Assembly: GCA_003152015.1 (NCBI GenBank)
Contig: PLZF01000059.1
Span: 1-34,930, forward strand
Reading direction: 5' to 3'
Source of the DNA: Acidimicrobiaceae bacterium
GTDB lineage: Bacteria > Actinomycetota > Acidimicrobiia > Acidimicrobiales > RAAP-2
DNA: 34,930 nucleotides
This document shows positions 18,667 to 27,030 of the stretch, one piece after another. The position numbers were made by a program, and so were the translations under genes. Each line of letters opens with the position of its first letter. Position 1 is the stretch's first letter. Below the pieces are notes generated by a model. It saw only the letters and a program-made list of their open reading frames with translations. It did not search any database and was not told the origin of the DNA.

Positions 18667-20768
18667 GTGATTCCCCCGCGTATACCGGCACCGATCGATG
18701 GGTCGGTGGTCCCGTCCGGATCGAACAGGGACTGGTAAAACCCCAGCTCAGCACTCAGGCAGGCTTCGATGGTGGCGGCGCGGCGGAATCCGTGCGATTC
18801 GCCCGGAAACACCTCGATCGTGCATCGCACCCCATGAGCGGACAACTCCTCGGCAAAGCGTTCGGCCTGGGCGGACGGCACCACCGGATCGTCGGCTCCT
18901 TGGAGCAGCAACACCGCCCCGGATACCTCCCCCGGGTGATAAAGGGGTGACCGTTGCCGGTAGGCCGCGGTGGCAGCCGGGAGTGGCCCGACCAGTCCAT
19001 CCAGATATCGGGACTCGAACTCGTGGGTGTCGAGCGCCAGCGCCTCGAGATCCGTTACCCCGTACCACGAGGCTGCGCCGGCAAACCGTTCCGAACGTAC
19101 CAGCGCGCCCAGGGCGGTGAGGCCCCCGGCACTTGTCCCCCGTATGGCCATCCGGCCGGCATCGATCCGACCGGCGTCGGCCAATGCCACCGCGTAGGCC
19201 GTGCAGTCGTCGACGTCAGCGATACCCCACAGGCCTTGGAGGCTCCGCCGGTAGGTACGACCGTACCCACTGCTTCCCCGATAATTGACAGCCGCCACCG
19301 CAATGCCCCGGCTGGTGAAGAACTGGATGACCGGATCGAAACCGGGTTCGGCGGCACCGGTCGGGCCTCCATGGCAGAACACCACAAGCGGTGGACTGGC
19401 CCCCTCCGGTCCGGTAGTTGACGTATTGGTCGGCTCATAGAAGAACCCGGGGATGGGCCCGACCTTGCTCATGGCCACAAACGGCTCCGCCGAGGCGATA
19501 TCGGCCGGGGCAGGGACGGGGGCGATGGCGCCAGCGGGACCCGGAGTCAACAGTCGAACCGGGCGCGATCCACCGGCACTCACCTCGTAGACGCCTGTGC
19601 CTGCCGTCCGGGTGGCTCCCAGGACTCCGACCCGTCGTCCGTCATCGGCAACAGCCACCCCGGTAATGGTCACGCATGGCTGATCCACCACCTCGACTTC
19701 CCATCCACCCTGATCGCTCAGGTCTTGGACCTCGGTGGCCGCCGCAGCCGCTGATGGCTCGTTATCGTCGCCAACCCTCGGCGGTCGGAGCCGGGCCAGA
19801 TGATCCTGGCCGTCTCGATGCATCCGGCAGATGAGTGATCCGTCGGACAGTTCCGCCATGGTGGATTGGCCAAACGCCCAGTCGGGAGCATGGAACTCGG
19901 CCTCGAGGTCGACCAACGGGGTGGCTGCGTCGCTCTCATGCAACCTCTCGGCCCGAATGCGATGGGGCAACCACCATCCGGTTCGATCGGTGATCACCAC
20001 CAGGCTGCCGTCGCCACACCAGAACGGTTGACCTACCGAGATGCTGTCCCCTCCCGCCACCCGGTGCGGTTTGGCGATCCTGATACCGGAGTCTGACTCC
20101 GCCAAATCTGCCAACCACAGCTCTGATCCGTCCCACGACATGTGGGGATGGCTCCAGGTGACCCAGGCCAAGTGCGAACCATCGGGAGAGGGACGGGGGG
20201 CGGCCACGAAGTCGCCCGCGTCGACCAGGGGGACCAGCCGCAACGAACCGTCGGTGGCCACGGCCACCAACCGGTGCCCGGTTCCCGAACTCCCGTGTCG
20301 CTCTTCGACACAGATCAACCAGTCCCCCGAAGAGCTGAGGATCCCGTCCGCATACCGCAAAGAGAACCCGGCCGGTGGCTCGGGGGTGAGCGGGAGTGGT
20401 GCGGGAACATCTCCCATCGCTGACCGATACAGGCGTTGATCCGCCTGGTCGACAAAGAACAGCACCCCGCCCGACACGGTGGCGGCTCCCCCTCCGAACT
20501 CGTGGACCCGGCTCCGCACGCTGAGAGCGGGAGGGGAGATCTCCACGGGAGCATCTCCGTCATTGTCCTTCACCACCACCTGACGACCGCCGTCTTCCGG
20601 GCGGCTCTCCGACCAGAACAGCGATGTCCCGTCGGCCTGCAATCCTGAGCGGGATACCTTGGCCGAGGCCACACCGGCGGCGGAAAAAGGTGACGGCCAC
20701 CTCCCGAACCGGGCAACCGCCTTCGGGTGGCCCGATGGATCTACGCCCGCGTTCTGCTCGCCCCTCAT
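18663..20768 (-). CDS. S9-family prolyl oligopeptidase / acylaminoacyl peptidase
   Basis: A 701-residue serine peptidase with an N-terminal beta-propeller and a C-terminal alpha/beta-hydrolase domain. The nucleophile is Ser546 in GTSAGG, the acid is in LLLQGADDPVVP (about 626-627), and the base is His659 in FPGESHGF. FCHGGPTG before these is the oxyanion-loop motif. There is no signal peptide, so it should be cytoplasmic. The start is set at ATG 20768 because homology (FGRWPSPFSAA) begins soon after and a TACCGT box lies 9 nt upstream. The frame stays open further upstream, but that part is antisense to the oxidoreductase gene. It is the first gene of a two-gene unit with the GT87 transferase. 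Confidence 0.9.
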   Translation of the reverse strand: MRGEQNAGVDPSGHPKAVARFGRWPSPFSAAGVASAKVSRSGLQADGTSLFWSESRPEDGGRQVVVKDNDGDAPVEISPPALSVRSRVHEFGGGAATVSGGVLFFVDQADQRLYRSAMGDVPAPLPLTPEPPAGFSLRYADGILSSSGDWLICVEERHGSSGTGHRLVAVATDGSLRLVPLVDAGDFVAAPRPSPDGSHLAWVTWSHPHMSWDGSELWLADLAESDSGIRIAKPHRVAGGDSISVGQPFWCGDGSLVVITDRTGWWLPHRIRAERLHESDAATPLVDLEAEFHAPDWAFGQSTMAELSDGSLICRMHRDGQDHLARLRPPRVGDDNEPSAAAAATEVQDLSDQGGWEVEVVDQPCVTITGVAVADDGRRVGVLGATRTAGTGVYEVSAGGSRPVRLLTPGPAGAIAPVPAPADIASAEPFVAMSKVGPIPGFFYEPTNTSTTGPEGASPPLVVFCHGGPTGAAEPGFDPVIQFFTSRGIAVAAVNYRGSSGYGRTYRRSLQGLWGIADVDDCTAYAVALADAGRIDAGRMAIRGTSAGGLTALGALVRSERFAGAASWYGVTDLEALALDTHEFESRYLDGLVGPLPAATAAYRQRSPLYHPGEVSGAVLLLQGADDPVVPSAQAERFAEELSAHGVRCTIEVFPGESHGFRRAATIEACLSAELGFYQSLFDPDGTTDPSIGAGIRGGIT

Positions 20769-20777
20769 CAACTCGGT

Positions 20778-20783
20778 ACGGTA
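20778..20783 (-). promoter_or_regulatory. Possible leaderless -10 box of the S9 peptidase gene
   Basis: TACCGT on the minus strand, 9 nt before the ATG at 20768, with no ribosome site between. It matches the TANNNT pattern seen before other genes here. The 84-bp gap is shared with the divergent oxidoreductase gene, whose AGGGG ribosome site is at 20842-20846. Confidence 0.4.
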
Positions 20784-20852
20784 CCCGTCTTGGCTGCGGA
20801 CACTGTGCACCCCGACCCCACCCCTGCTGGCAGATCCCCTCAGGGGACGCCA

Positions 20853-21849
20853 ATGGCTTTTTCCGCCTTCGTCGTCGAACGAAAAGGGGGCTCGATGGAT
20901 CAGGGCGTCCCGACACTGACCTTCGACGAACTCCCGGTCGGGCAGGTACGGATCCGGGTCGGCTGGTCGGCGGTGAATTACAAATACTGGCGGACTGGCA
21001 TGGTCACACAAGTGGGTAACCGGGTCGCTCGTATCTCCCCCTTGGTGCCCGGCGTCGATCTGGTGGGAACGGTGGTTGCGGCCGATGAGTACGAAATCGG
21101 TCAACCGGTCATCGTGCACGGCTACGAACTCGGAGTGGCCCATCATGGTGGGTTCGCCGAGTACGCCCAGGTGCCCGCCAACCGGGTAGTGCCCCTGCCC
21201 CATGGGCTCAGTGCCCGACGTGCCGCCATCATCGGGACAGCCGGTTTCACCGCAGCGTTGTCCCTTCGGCGCCTGGAATACCACGGTCTGACCCCGGACA
21301 AGGGCCCTGTGCTGGTCACCGGGGCATCCGGCGGAGCGGGCAGCATGTCGGTGGCTCTGTTGGCATCCAAAGGATATGACGTGCCGGCCAGCACCGGAAA
21401 GGCCACCGAGCATCCCTACCTGATCGGACTTCCCGCCCGCCCAGGTCATCGGGCGGGAAGCCCTGGGGACCGACCCAGACCGGGTTCTCGGGCCGGAACG
21501 GTGGGCCGGCGCCATCGACTGTGTCGGGGGTCGCACCCTCGACGCCGTGTTGCGAACCCTCCACTACGGGGCCGGGGTAGCGGCCAGCGGTCTCACCGGA
21601 GGTAACGCCCCCGAGACCTCGGTGTACCCGTTCATCATCCGGAGTGTGGCCCTTCTCGGGATCGATTCCGTAAAGACCCCGATTGCCGAGCGGCGTGCGG
21701 TGTGGAGCGAGCTCGCCAACGCCTACGACGATGGTGTTCTCGACAATATGGCAAGTGAGGAAATCAGCCACGAACAACTCCCGACCGCGTTGTCAACCAT
21801 CATCGCCGGCGGCACCCGAGGTCGGATTCTGGTCCGGCCCGTGACCTAG
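20853..21849 (+). pseudogene. YhdH/AcuI-type zinc-free quinone oxidoreductase, broken by one frameshift
   Basis: An MDR-family NADPH oxidoreductase of the YhdH/AcuI type; relatives reduce acryloyl-CoA to propionyl-CoA. The first part (20853-21440) has SAVNYKYWRTG, PGVDLVGTVV, HGGFAEYAQVPANRVVPLP and the nucleotide motif VTGASGGAGSMSVALL, up to ATEHPYLIGL. The frame then turns to nonsense. The second part continues one base later, from about 21442, with QVIGREALGTDP, WAGAIDCVGGRTLDAV and the correct C-terminus ending RILVRPVT. One extra C at or near 21441, within a CCCGCCCGCCC tract, explains it. Removing it gives a full-length protein of about 331 residues. The break lies in the loop of a perfect inverted repeat. 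It may be a true pseudogene, a programmed or phase-variable site, or a sequencing error. The ATG has AGGGG 6 nt upstream. Confidence 0.85.
21429..21460. repeat. Perfect 11-bp inverted repeat at the frameshift site
   Basis: CTTCCCGCCCG (21429-21439) and CGGGCGGGAAG (21450-21460) are exact reverse complements, separated by 10 nt. The extra base that breaks the oxidoreductase frame lies between or at the edge of the arms. Such GC-rich hairpins can provoke template-switch mutation in the cell and errors in sequencing. Confidence 0.9.
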
Positions 21850-21857
21850 GCGGACCA
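21830..21857. terminator. Hairpin between convergent oxidoreductase and GT87 genes
   Basis: TGGTCCG (21830-21836) pairs perfectly with CGGACCA (21851-21857) across a 14-nt loop that contains the oxidoreductase stop codon. It sits between two convergent genes only 21 nt apart, so a bidirectional terminator is plausible. No T-run follows. Confidence 0.4.
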
Positions 21858-21870
21858 TCGACACTCGGCA

Positions 21871-23205
21871 TCAGCCGGGTAGGGAAAGCACCGACTCCGG
21901 GTCTGCGCCGATCTGGTCGGCGCCCACTTGGCGGCCGTCTCCTTTTGTGATCCGGTCCGGATGACGTCCTCTGCCCGATCCTCCCGCTCGCCGGATCGCC
22001 AACATGACCGCCACGCCTATCTGAAACACCATCATGGCCACGAAGAACGAGTTGCCCAGGAGGATTTGCCAGCCGTGGGCGCTCAACTCCCGTCCACTGC
22101 CGTAGGGCACTGACCAGATGGGCGCCTGCCAGAACAACACGGCAGCGCCGGTGGCCCAGATCCGCCCGCCCACCGGGCGATCGTGGGCCAATGCCAACCA
22201 CAAGATGATGGGGATGACCCAGACCATGTGATGGGCCCAAGTGATCGGCGAGACAACCATTCCCGTCGTCGCACAGACCAGGATCCCGAGGAGGGGCGAG
22301 GAAGAACGATAGGCCCACACGGCCAATCCCAGGCCGGCGAGACCGAGCCCGACGACCGCCACCGAGATGACCGAGTTGGGGACGGCTCCGTGGTGGAGCC
22401 GGATCATCACCGCCCGGAGGCTCTGATTGGAGACGAAGACACTTCCACCCACCCGATGGGCATCGGAGACATATTTCGTCCAGAACAACCACGAGGTCCC
22501 GGGCACCAAAGCCGCCATCCCGAGACCGCAGACCACAAAGGTCACGACGGTGACCCACGCCGCCCGGAACTGCCGGGTGAGGAACAGGTAGGGCGCGAAG
22601 ATGAGAGGAATCAGTTTGACTGCGGCGGACAGTCCGGTCAGGACCCCTCTGGGCACCGTCTTCGATCCCACTCTCACTACGCCGGTGAGGTCGGCCAGGA
22701 TCAACGCAGCCAGCACGACGTTGATCTGACCGAAGGAGAAGGTGAGTCGCACCGGGTCGAGCCATAACGCCGGTGCCATGAGGAGAAGCGACCAGCGCAC
22801 AACCTGCCTGCGATCCATATCCGGTCGCACGGCCCTCAGTGAGATGGCCACCAGTGCCGCAAGAGCGACGACGTTTACCGCTCCCCACAACAGCTCTGCC
22901 GCCTGCTCAGGAAACAGACTCAGAGGCCCGAACAACAGCGCGGCGAAGGGCGTATAGGTGAACGAGAGGTGGGTAGTGACCGCCCGCACGTCATAGAGAT
23001 GGCCCCCAAACAGGTGCGAGCCCCCCATGAGGTAGACGTCGAGATCAACCTCATGGCGGTGCCAGGCGAAAGCGAACGCATAGGCCACGACCAGGCCGGT
23101 CGAGACGGCTCCCATCACCCACAGGGCGGCGGGAGGTACGGCTCGACCCCGGTCACGAAGCTTCGCGCCCACTCCTCGGTCCCCCGGGCGCGGTGGTGTC
23201 GTCAC
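21871..23205 (-). CDS. GT87-family polytopic mannosyltransferase-like protein
   Basis: A 444-residue membrane protein with about ten helices, closer to the PimE-type GT87 alpha-1,2-mannosyltransferases than the other copy in this window. Near the N-terminus VDLDVYLMGGSHLFGGHLYD carries the acidic pair expected for the catalytic site on the outer face; FTYTPFAALLFGPL, LTFSFGQINVVLAALIL and SPITWAHHMVWVIP are family hallmarks. The GTG start at 23205 is 24 nt from the preceding lipoprotein stop. The C-terminal tail of about 40 residues is polar and cytoplasmic. The acceptor is unknown; a phosphatidylinositol-mannoside or lipoglycan is possible by analogy. Confidence 0.87.
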   Translation of the reverse strand: MTTPPRPGDRGVGAKLRDRGRAVPPAALWVMGAVSTGLVVAYAFAFAWHRHEVDLDVYLMGGSHLFGGHLYDVRAVTTHLSFTYTPFAALLFGPLSLFPEQAAELLWGAVNVVALAALVAISLRAVRPDMDRRQVVRWSLLLMAPALWLDPVRLTFSFGQINVVLAALILADLTGVVRVGSKTVPRGVLTGLSAAVKLIPLIFAPYLFLTRQFRAAWVTVVTFVVCGLGMAALVPGTSWLFWTKYVSDAHRVGGSVFVSNQSLRAVMIRLHHGAVPNSVISVAVVGLGLAGLGLAVWAYRSSSPLLGILVCATTGMVVSPITWAHHMVWVIPIILWLALAHDRPVGGRIWATGAAVLFWQAPIWSVPYGSGRELSAHGWQILLGNSFFVAMMVFQIGVAVMLAIRRAGGSGRGRHPDRITKGDGRQVGADQIGADPESVLSLPG

Positions 23206-23229
23206 CCTAGGGATTCACTGTCCGCGGCG

Positions 23230-23868
23230 TTATGACTGAGGTGGGGCGGTGGTCTGCGCCCCGGGACTGGCCGCCGTGAATACCGGTGACACGACGATCG
23301 TCCCGTTGCCGCACGGCGCGAGCTGGGCCGGAATCGTCACGCTGGTATAGGCATTCGGGGGCGTGATCACCAGATTGGCCGCGGCTGGGCACGAGGTGGC
23401 TGATCCTGTTGGTACGTCGGAGTAGCCCATGTTGAAGTACACCGACTGCCCACTCGAGATGATCACCGTGGTCGGTGCCATGGCCGTAAAGTTGTAACTA
23501 CCCTTGCGCACCACGGTGGTTGTCAGTGATGCGCCATTCGATCCGGTCATTCCCAGACCGGGGTAACCGCCGAGGGTGCAGTTGGATGCCGACGTGTTCT
23601 TCAGGGCCACCGTTGTCTCGATGGTCCCTGCCGCTCCACTGCTGCCATAGATCGAGGCGGCCAGATTGGTGGTGGTGCACAGAGTGGTCCCGGCGGCCGT
23701 GGTGGTGGTGGTGGTGGTATGGCCGGCGGTCGTCGAGGTTGCGGCGGGTGCCGTCGTCGGCGTCGTCGTCGTGACAGTAGTGGAGGTTGAGCTCCCCGAT
23801 GAACACGCGGCGAGGACCAGGCCTCCCAGGCACACCCCGCCAATCAGGCTGATCACTCGTTTCTTCAT
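23230..23868 (-). CDS. Secreted lipoprotein with DUF4232-like domain
   Basis: A 212-residue lipoprotein. The signal peptide begins MKKRVISLIGG and ends at the lipobox VLAAC with Cys22. A Ser/Thr linker (about 23-65) rich in threonine follows; it is encoded partly by a GGT/ACC microsatellite. The globular domain contains LKNTSASNCTLGGYPGLGM, typical of DUF4232 proteins, which are common surface lipoproteins of actinobacteria with no known biochemical role. The start at 23868 is chosen because AGAGGGA lies 5 nt upstream and the signal peptide begins there; a longer frame to 23907 adds only polar residues. It lies just upstream of the GT87 gene on the same strand, with a 24-nt gap. Confidence 0.85.
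   Translation of the reverse strand: MKKRVISLIGGVCLGGLVLAACSSGSSTSTTVTTTTPTTAPAATSTTAGHTTTTTTTAAGTTLCTTTNLAASIYGSSGAAGTIETTVALKNTSASNCTLGGYPGLGMTGSNGASLTTTVVRKGSYNFTAMAPTTVIISSGQSVYFNMGYSDVPTGSATSCPAAANLVITPPNAYTSVTIPAQLAPCGNGTIVVSPVFTAASPGAQTTAPPQS
23701..23718 (+). repeat. Six-unit GGT microsatellite in the lipoprotein linker
   Basis: GGT repeated six times on the plus strand. On the coding strand it is a run of ACC threonine codons in the flexible linker after the lipobox. Changes in repeat number would alter linker length without shifting the frame. Confidence 0.8.
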
Positions 23869-23982
23869 CTCGTTCCCTCTTCTCCTCGTCGCGGTCTCTG
23901 CGTCCAATCGGCGACAATGAACCCGCTAGCGGTACCGCCTGACATCCCCCACCGGATCTCCACCGGCTGACTGCCCATGATC

Positions 23983-24498
23983 TCAGGCGGAGAAGTCCTC
24001 GGGGCGGATGGTGTCGAGAAAATGACGGAACTCCCCGACCAGTTCGTCGGGATTGCCGCCCTCTTCACCATCGTCACCCTCGTCATCTTCGTCGACGGCC
24101 AACATGATCCCCTCGGCATCCATCAGCTCATCGACAACAAACAAGGGAGTTCCTGTCCTGACAGCCACCGCCACCGCATCCGAAGGTCTCGACGAGACCG
24201 AGACCTCATGGCTGTTGTGGCGAAGCACAATTTCCGCGTGATAGGTGGACGATCGCAGTTCGGTGATGACCACTCTGACCACGTCCGTCCCCAGTGCATC
24301 GAGGAGGTCGCGGATGAGGTCGTGGGTCATTGGCCGTGGCGTATCCATTCCCTGCAAGGCGAAGGCGATTGCCGTCGCCTCAGGAGCGCCAATGAAGATG
24401 GGGAGGGTTCGGCCCAGCCCATCGGACTCTTGGAGTAGGAGTACGGGCGTGTTCGATTGGAGGTCCACCCGCACCGCCCGAAGCCGAACTTCGACCAT
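23983..24498 (-). CDS. Bifunctional nuclease (BFN/DUF151) domain protein
   Basis: A 171-residue protein of the BFN (DUF151) family. Family core motifs are VLLLQESDGLGRTLPIFIGAPEA, TPRPMTHDLIRDLLDALG and SSRPSDAVAVAVRTGTPLFV. The C-terminus adds an acidic patch (DEDDEGDDGEEGG) and a short helix. Plant members have RNase and DNase activity; the role in actinobacteria is unknown. ATG 24498 is chosen over TTG 24507 because TAAGTT lies 7 nt upstream and no ribosome site is present. It follows the MerR gene in the conserved order gcvH-FHA-MerR-BFN, as in Mycobacterium tuberculosis Rv1826-Rv1829. Confidence 0.9.
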   Translation of the reverse strand: MVEVRLRAVRVDLQSNTPVLLLQESDGLGRTLPIFIGAPEATAIAFALQGMDTPRPMTHDLIRDLLDALGTDVVRVVITELRSSTYHAEIVLRHNSHEVSVSSRPSDAVAVAVRTGTPLFVVDELMDAEGIMLAVDEDDEGDDGEEGGNPDELVGEFRHFLDTIRPEDFSA

Positions 24499-24505
24499 GT
24501 TCTGC

Positions 24506-24511
24506 AACTTA
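24506..24511 (-). promoter_or_regulatory. Likely leaderless -10 box of the BFN gene
   Basis: TAAGTT on the minus strand, 7 nt before ATG 24498. It gives the BFN gene its own start of transcription inside the conserved cluster and decides the start codon. No -35 motif is clear. Confidence 0.5.
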
Positions 24512-24587
24512 CTCGGCGGCGGCCGATACCGCGGCCGCGGGTGAATGAAAGTTGCCGCGGGCTGGTTCCCTACTGCTCCACGAACTG

Positions 24588-25994
24588 TCAGCCACCCAGG
24601 AGGTGGCGGAGGGCATTTCGGAGGAGCGAGCTACGCAGGGCTTGGCCGAGATGGACGAGCTCATCGGCAGTCTCGTTGGCTTTGGCCCGGGCTTCGGGGT
24701 TTCGCTGTCTGACCAGCGGAAGGACGATCTGCTCGACGAACCCGGCCTCCCGCTCGGCGGCATTCTTGTACAGACGCAGATGGCGGGGTTCGATGCCGAA
24801 TCGGGCGAATCCGGCCACCAGATTGGCCACGGCAAGGGCTTCTTCGTCGAAATACTCGGCCCCGCCCAGTTGAGACGGGGTCAACAATCCGTACTGGCAG
24901 AGTTCGTCGAGCACTGTGACGTCGAGTCCAGAGGCGGCCGACAGCTCGTCAAGGGTGAGGCTGGCCCCGCCCATGCCCGCCATGACCGAGACGGTCTTGG
25001 AAGCGGCTGCCTCGGAAGTCGGCTGTGCCTGGCCCGGGTCGTTGACCGATCCCGCGGGTGTACGGGCGGCGGGACGGACGGCGGGACGGGCGGCGGGTGC
25101 CGGGGATGGGTCAGACGGGCGAGCACCTGACGATGCAAGTTTGGGTGACCGAGCCGACTGGGGCGGAGGCGCCACTCTGGTGGCACCAACCTTGGTGGCG
25201 GCAGATCCCGATGGCGCCGACGGTGCGCGGGAGGCGGGGCCCGACGACGGGTTCGAGGGCGCCGGACGATTGGCCGATTCATGTGCGGCGCCGGTTGCAG
25301 CCGCCGACGATCCACCGGTGGCCGTATCTGGCGCGGTCACCGGGCGGGTGGGCGCGAGTACCGCTTTTTCTGTGTTTATAGATCGGGGGGCCGGACCGGG
25401 AGCGACCTTTGCTGCCGGTTGGTGGGACGCCACCGCATCGGCCCGATCCCCCGGAGAATCAGCAGGCGACGATGCCGGCGCAGGGGAATCCCGGGTCGGC
25501 GATGATTTGGGAGGGGAGGCCAACCCCGCCGTGTCCCTTCCAAGCCGATTGGGTCCCCCATCCCTTGCGGGCGATTGCTCCGGGGCGCCCGAGCCGGAGA
25601 CAGATGAGGCCCTCGGCGGGGTGACGGTCATGGCACCCTGCCCCACCAACACCGGATCGGCGCTCCGAGGCTGGGCCGGTGATACACGGTCGACATCTGC
25701 CGGTTCGGAGTGATCGGCATCCAGGTGAGGAGCCACTTCCGACCCATCCGTCTCATCACCGAGTCGGTCCTTGATGACTTTCAGCGGAAGGAAGTGCTCG
25801 CGTTGCTGTCGCAATACCCACCGCAGGCGTTCCACGTCCTGTTCGTAGAACTTCCGGTAACCAGACGGTGTCCGCTCGGGATTGACCAGTCCTTGGCTCT
25901 CCAGGAACCGGATCTTCGAGATGGTGACATCGGGGAACTCCTGACGGAGCAGGGTGAGGACGTCACCAATCGAAAGGTACGACCGCCCGCTCAC
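24588..25994 (-). CDS. ftsR: MerR-family regulator of the FtsR type with a very long disordered linker
   Basis: A 468-residue regulator. Residues 1-80 form the MerR winged helix ([20 protein letters not shown] and [14 protein letters not shown]). Residues about 320-468 form the second conserved domain, with a [21 protein letters not shown] start and [20 protein letters not shown]. The arrangement matches corynebacterial FtsR, an activator of ftsZ, and its mycobacterial relative Rv1828. Those proteins are about 250 residues; here the two domains are separated by some 230 residues rich in Ala, Pro, Ser and Asp with no predicted fold. The GTG start has GGGAGGG just upstream. The position between the FHA gene and the BFN gene is conserved. 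The gene symbol rests on synteny and domain similarity. Confidence 0.85.
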   Translation of the reverse strand: MSGRSYLSIGDVLTLLRQEFPDVTISKIRFLESQGLVNPERTPSGYRKFYEQDVERLRWVLRQQREHFLPLKVIKDRLGDETDGSEVAPHLDADHSEPADVDRVSPAQPRSADPVLVGQGAMTVTPPRASSVSGSGAPEQSPARDGGPNRLGRDTAGLASPPKSSPTRDSPAPASSPADSPGDRADAVASHQPAAKVAPGPAPRSINTEKAVLAPTRPVTAPDTATGGSSAAATGAAHESANRPAPSNPSSGPASRAPSAPSGSAATKVGATRVAPPPQSARSPKLASSGARPSDPSPAPAARPAVRPAARTPAGSVNDPGQAQPTSEAAASKTVSVMAGMGGASLTLDELSAASGLDVTVLDELCQYGLLTPSQLGGAEYFDEEALAVANLVAGFARFGIEPRHLRLYKNAAEREAGFVEQIVLPLVRQRNPEARAKANETADELVHLGQALRSSLLRNALRHLLGG

Positions 25995-26031
25995 TTTGCC
26001 CTCCCGCTCAGATGTGCTCCCGCAATGACCG

Positions 26032-26514
26032 TCATTCGCCCGTCGCCACCAGATACAACAACTTGAATTTCCCGATCTGGACTTCGTCCCCGCTGGACAG
26101 TCGGGCCTCTTCGATCCGTTCGCGATTCACGTAGGTCCCGTTCAGCGAACCGACATCCCGGACACTGCTCACGTGATCGTGGGTGATGAACTCCGCATGG
26201 CGACGCGAGACGGTGATGTCATCGAGGAAGATGTCGCTTTCGGGATGTCGCCCGGCCCGGGTCACTTCGGACTCGAGCGCGTACCTGATCCCGGTGTTCG
26301 GACCACGCTTGACCACCAACATGCCCACACCGCGTGGCAGCTCGAGCAGGCCTACGGCGGTGGCGTCGTCGACTCCCTCGCTGATGTCCTCAACCGGTAG
26401 AACCGACATGGTGGTATCTGACGACGCGGTGGCGAGCGCCGAACCGCACGACGAACAAAAGTTGACTCCCATCGGGTTGCGATGGCCGCAGTTATGACAG
26501 AACACATTACTCAC
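26032..26514 (-). CDS. garA: FHA-domain regulator of the GarA/OdhI type with N-terminal zinc ribbon
   Basis: A 160-residue cytoplasmic regulator. The N-terminus is a zinc ribbon with Cys6, Cys9, Cys20 and Cys23. Next comes a short segment DTTMSV with Thr34/Thr35, in the place where GarA/OdhI have the ETTS motif phosphorylated by PknB/PknG. The FHA domain follows: GRHPESDI (Arg89), VSRRHAEF (Ser103, Arg104, His106) and GSLNGTYVN. In mycobacteria and corynebacteria this protein binds and controls 2-oxoglutarate dehydrogenase, glutamate dehydrogenase and glutamate synthase. The GTG start at 26514 is without a strong ribosome site. It lies between gcvH and ftsR, as in other actinobacteria. Classical GarA lacks the four-Cys zinc ribbon. 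Confidence 0.88.
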   Translation of the reverse strand: MSNVFCHNCGHRNPMGVNFCSSCGSALATASSDTTMSVLPVEDISEGVDDATAVGLLELPRGVGMLVVKRGPNTGIRYALESEVTRAGRHPESDIFLDDITVSRRHAEFITHDHVSSVRDVGSLNGTYVNRERIEEARLSSGDEVQIGKFKLLYLVATGE

Positions 26515-26567
26515 GGTAGTCGCTCTAGACCCTTCGCTTCTTCTGGCCGAATACCGGGGCGCTGGTC

Positions 26568-26948
26568 TCAGCCGGCGGTGAGTTCCCGGTAGGCTCCCGC
26601 ATCGAGCAACCCATCCACCGCCGATGGGTCGGAGGGAAGAATCTCACAGATCCAACCCTCCCCGTACGGGTCTTGGTTCACCTGCTCCGGGGCGTCGGCC
26701 AGTGCGTGATTCACCGCCACCACCTCGCCGCCCACCGGTGCATAGATCTCGGAAACCGACTTGGTGGACTCGACCTCACCCAGCGTGCCGCCGACGGCGA
26801 CGGTGGCACCTTGGGCGGGAAGCTCGACAAATACCACGTCGCCCAGGGCATCCTGGGCGTAGTCGGTAATTCCCACTCTTACCCGGTCCCCATCCGAGCG
26901 AATCCACTCGTGATCCGTCGAGTATCGGAGGTCGTCGGGAACGTTCAT
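26568..26948 (-). CDS. gcvH: Glycine cleavage system H protein
   Basis: A 126-residue lipoyl carrier of the glycine cleavage system. Lys63 in GEVESTKSVSEIYAP is the lipoylation site, and the C-terminal NQDPYGEGWICEI is the family signature. Start ATG 26948 is fixed by the typical N-terminus (VPDDLRYSTDHEWI) and by a TATGGT box 8 nt upstream; a longer frame to 27011 has no homology. The gcvT and gcvP partners are not in the window, as is usual for actinobacteria that keep gcvH beside garA. It is the first gene of the gcvH-garA-ftsR-BFN group. Confidence 0.95.
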   Translation of the reverse strand: MNVPDDLRYSTDHEWIRSDGDRVRVGITDYAQDALGDVVFVELPAQGATVAVGGTLGEVESTKSVSEIYAPVGGEVVAVNHALADAPEQVNQDPYGEGWICEILPSDPSAVDGLLDAGAYRELTAG

Positions 26949-26956
26949 AGGTGCGG

Positions 26957-26962
26957 ACCATA
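26957..26962 (-). promoter_or_regulatory. Likely leaderless -10 box of gcvH
   Basis: TATGGT on the minus strand, 8 nt before the gcvH ATG, with no ribosome site between. The 82-bp gap to the upstream sugar-nucleotide gene is the only sizeable break in this long minus-strand series, so the gcvH group has its own promoter. Confidence 0.5.
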
Positions 26963-27030
26963 CCCGACGGGGAGAAGGGGCGCCTGGGTTCCTTCCCATC
27001 GGTCGGGGCACCGGTTGAAGGAGCGGGTCG

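Noticed and set aside
20769-21536. N-terminal extension of the S9 peptidase frame
   Set aside because: It is antisense to the YhdH/AcuI-type gene and lacks homology. Peptidase similarity begins just after ATG 20768.
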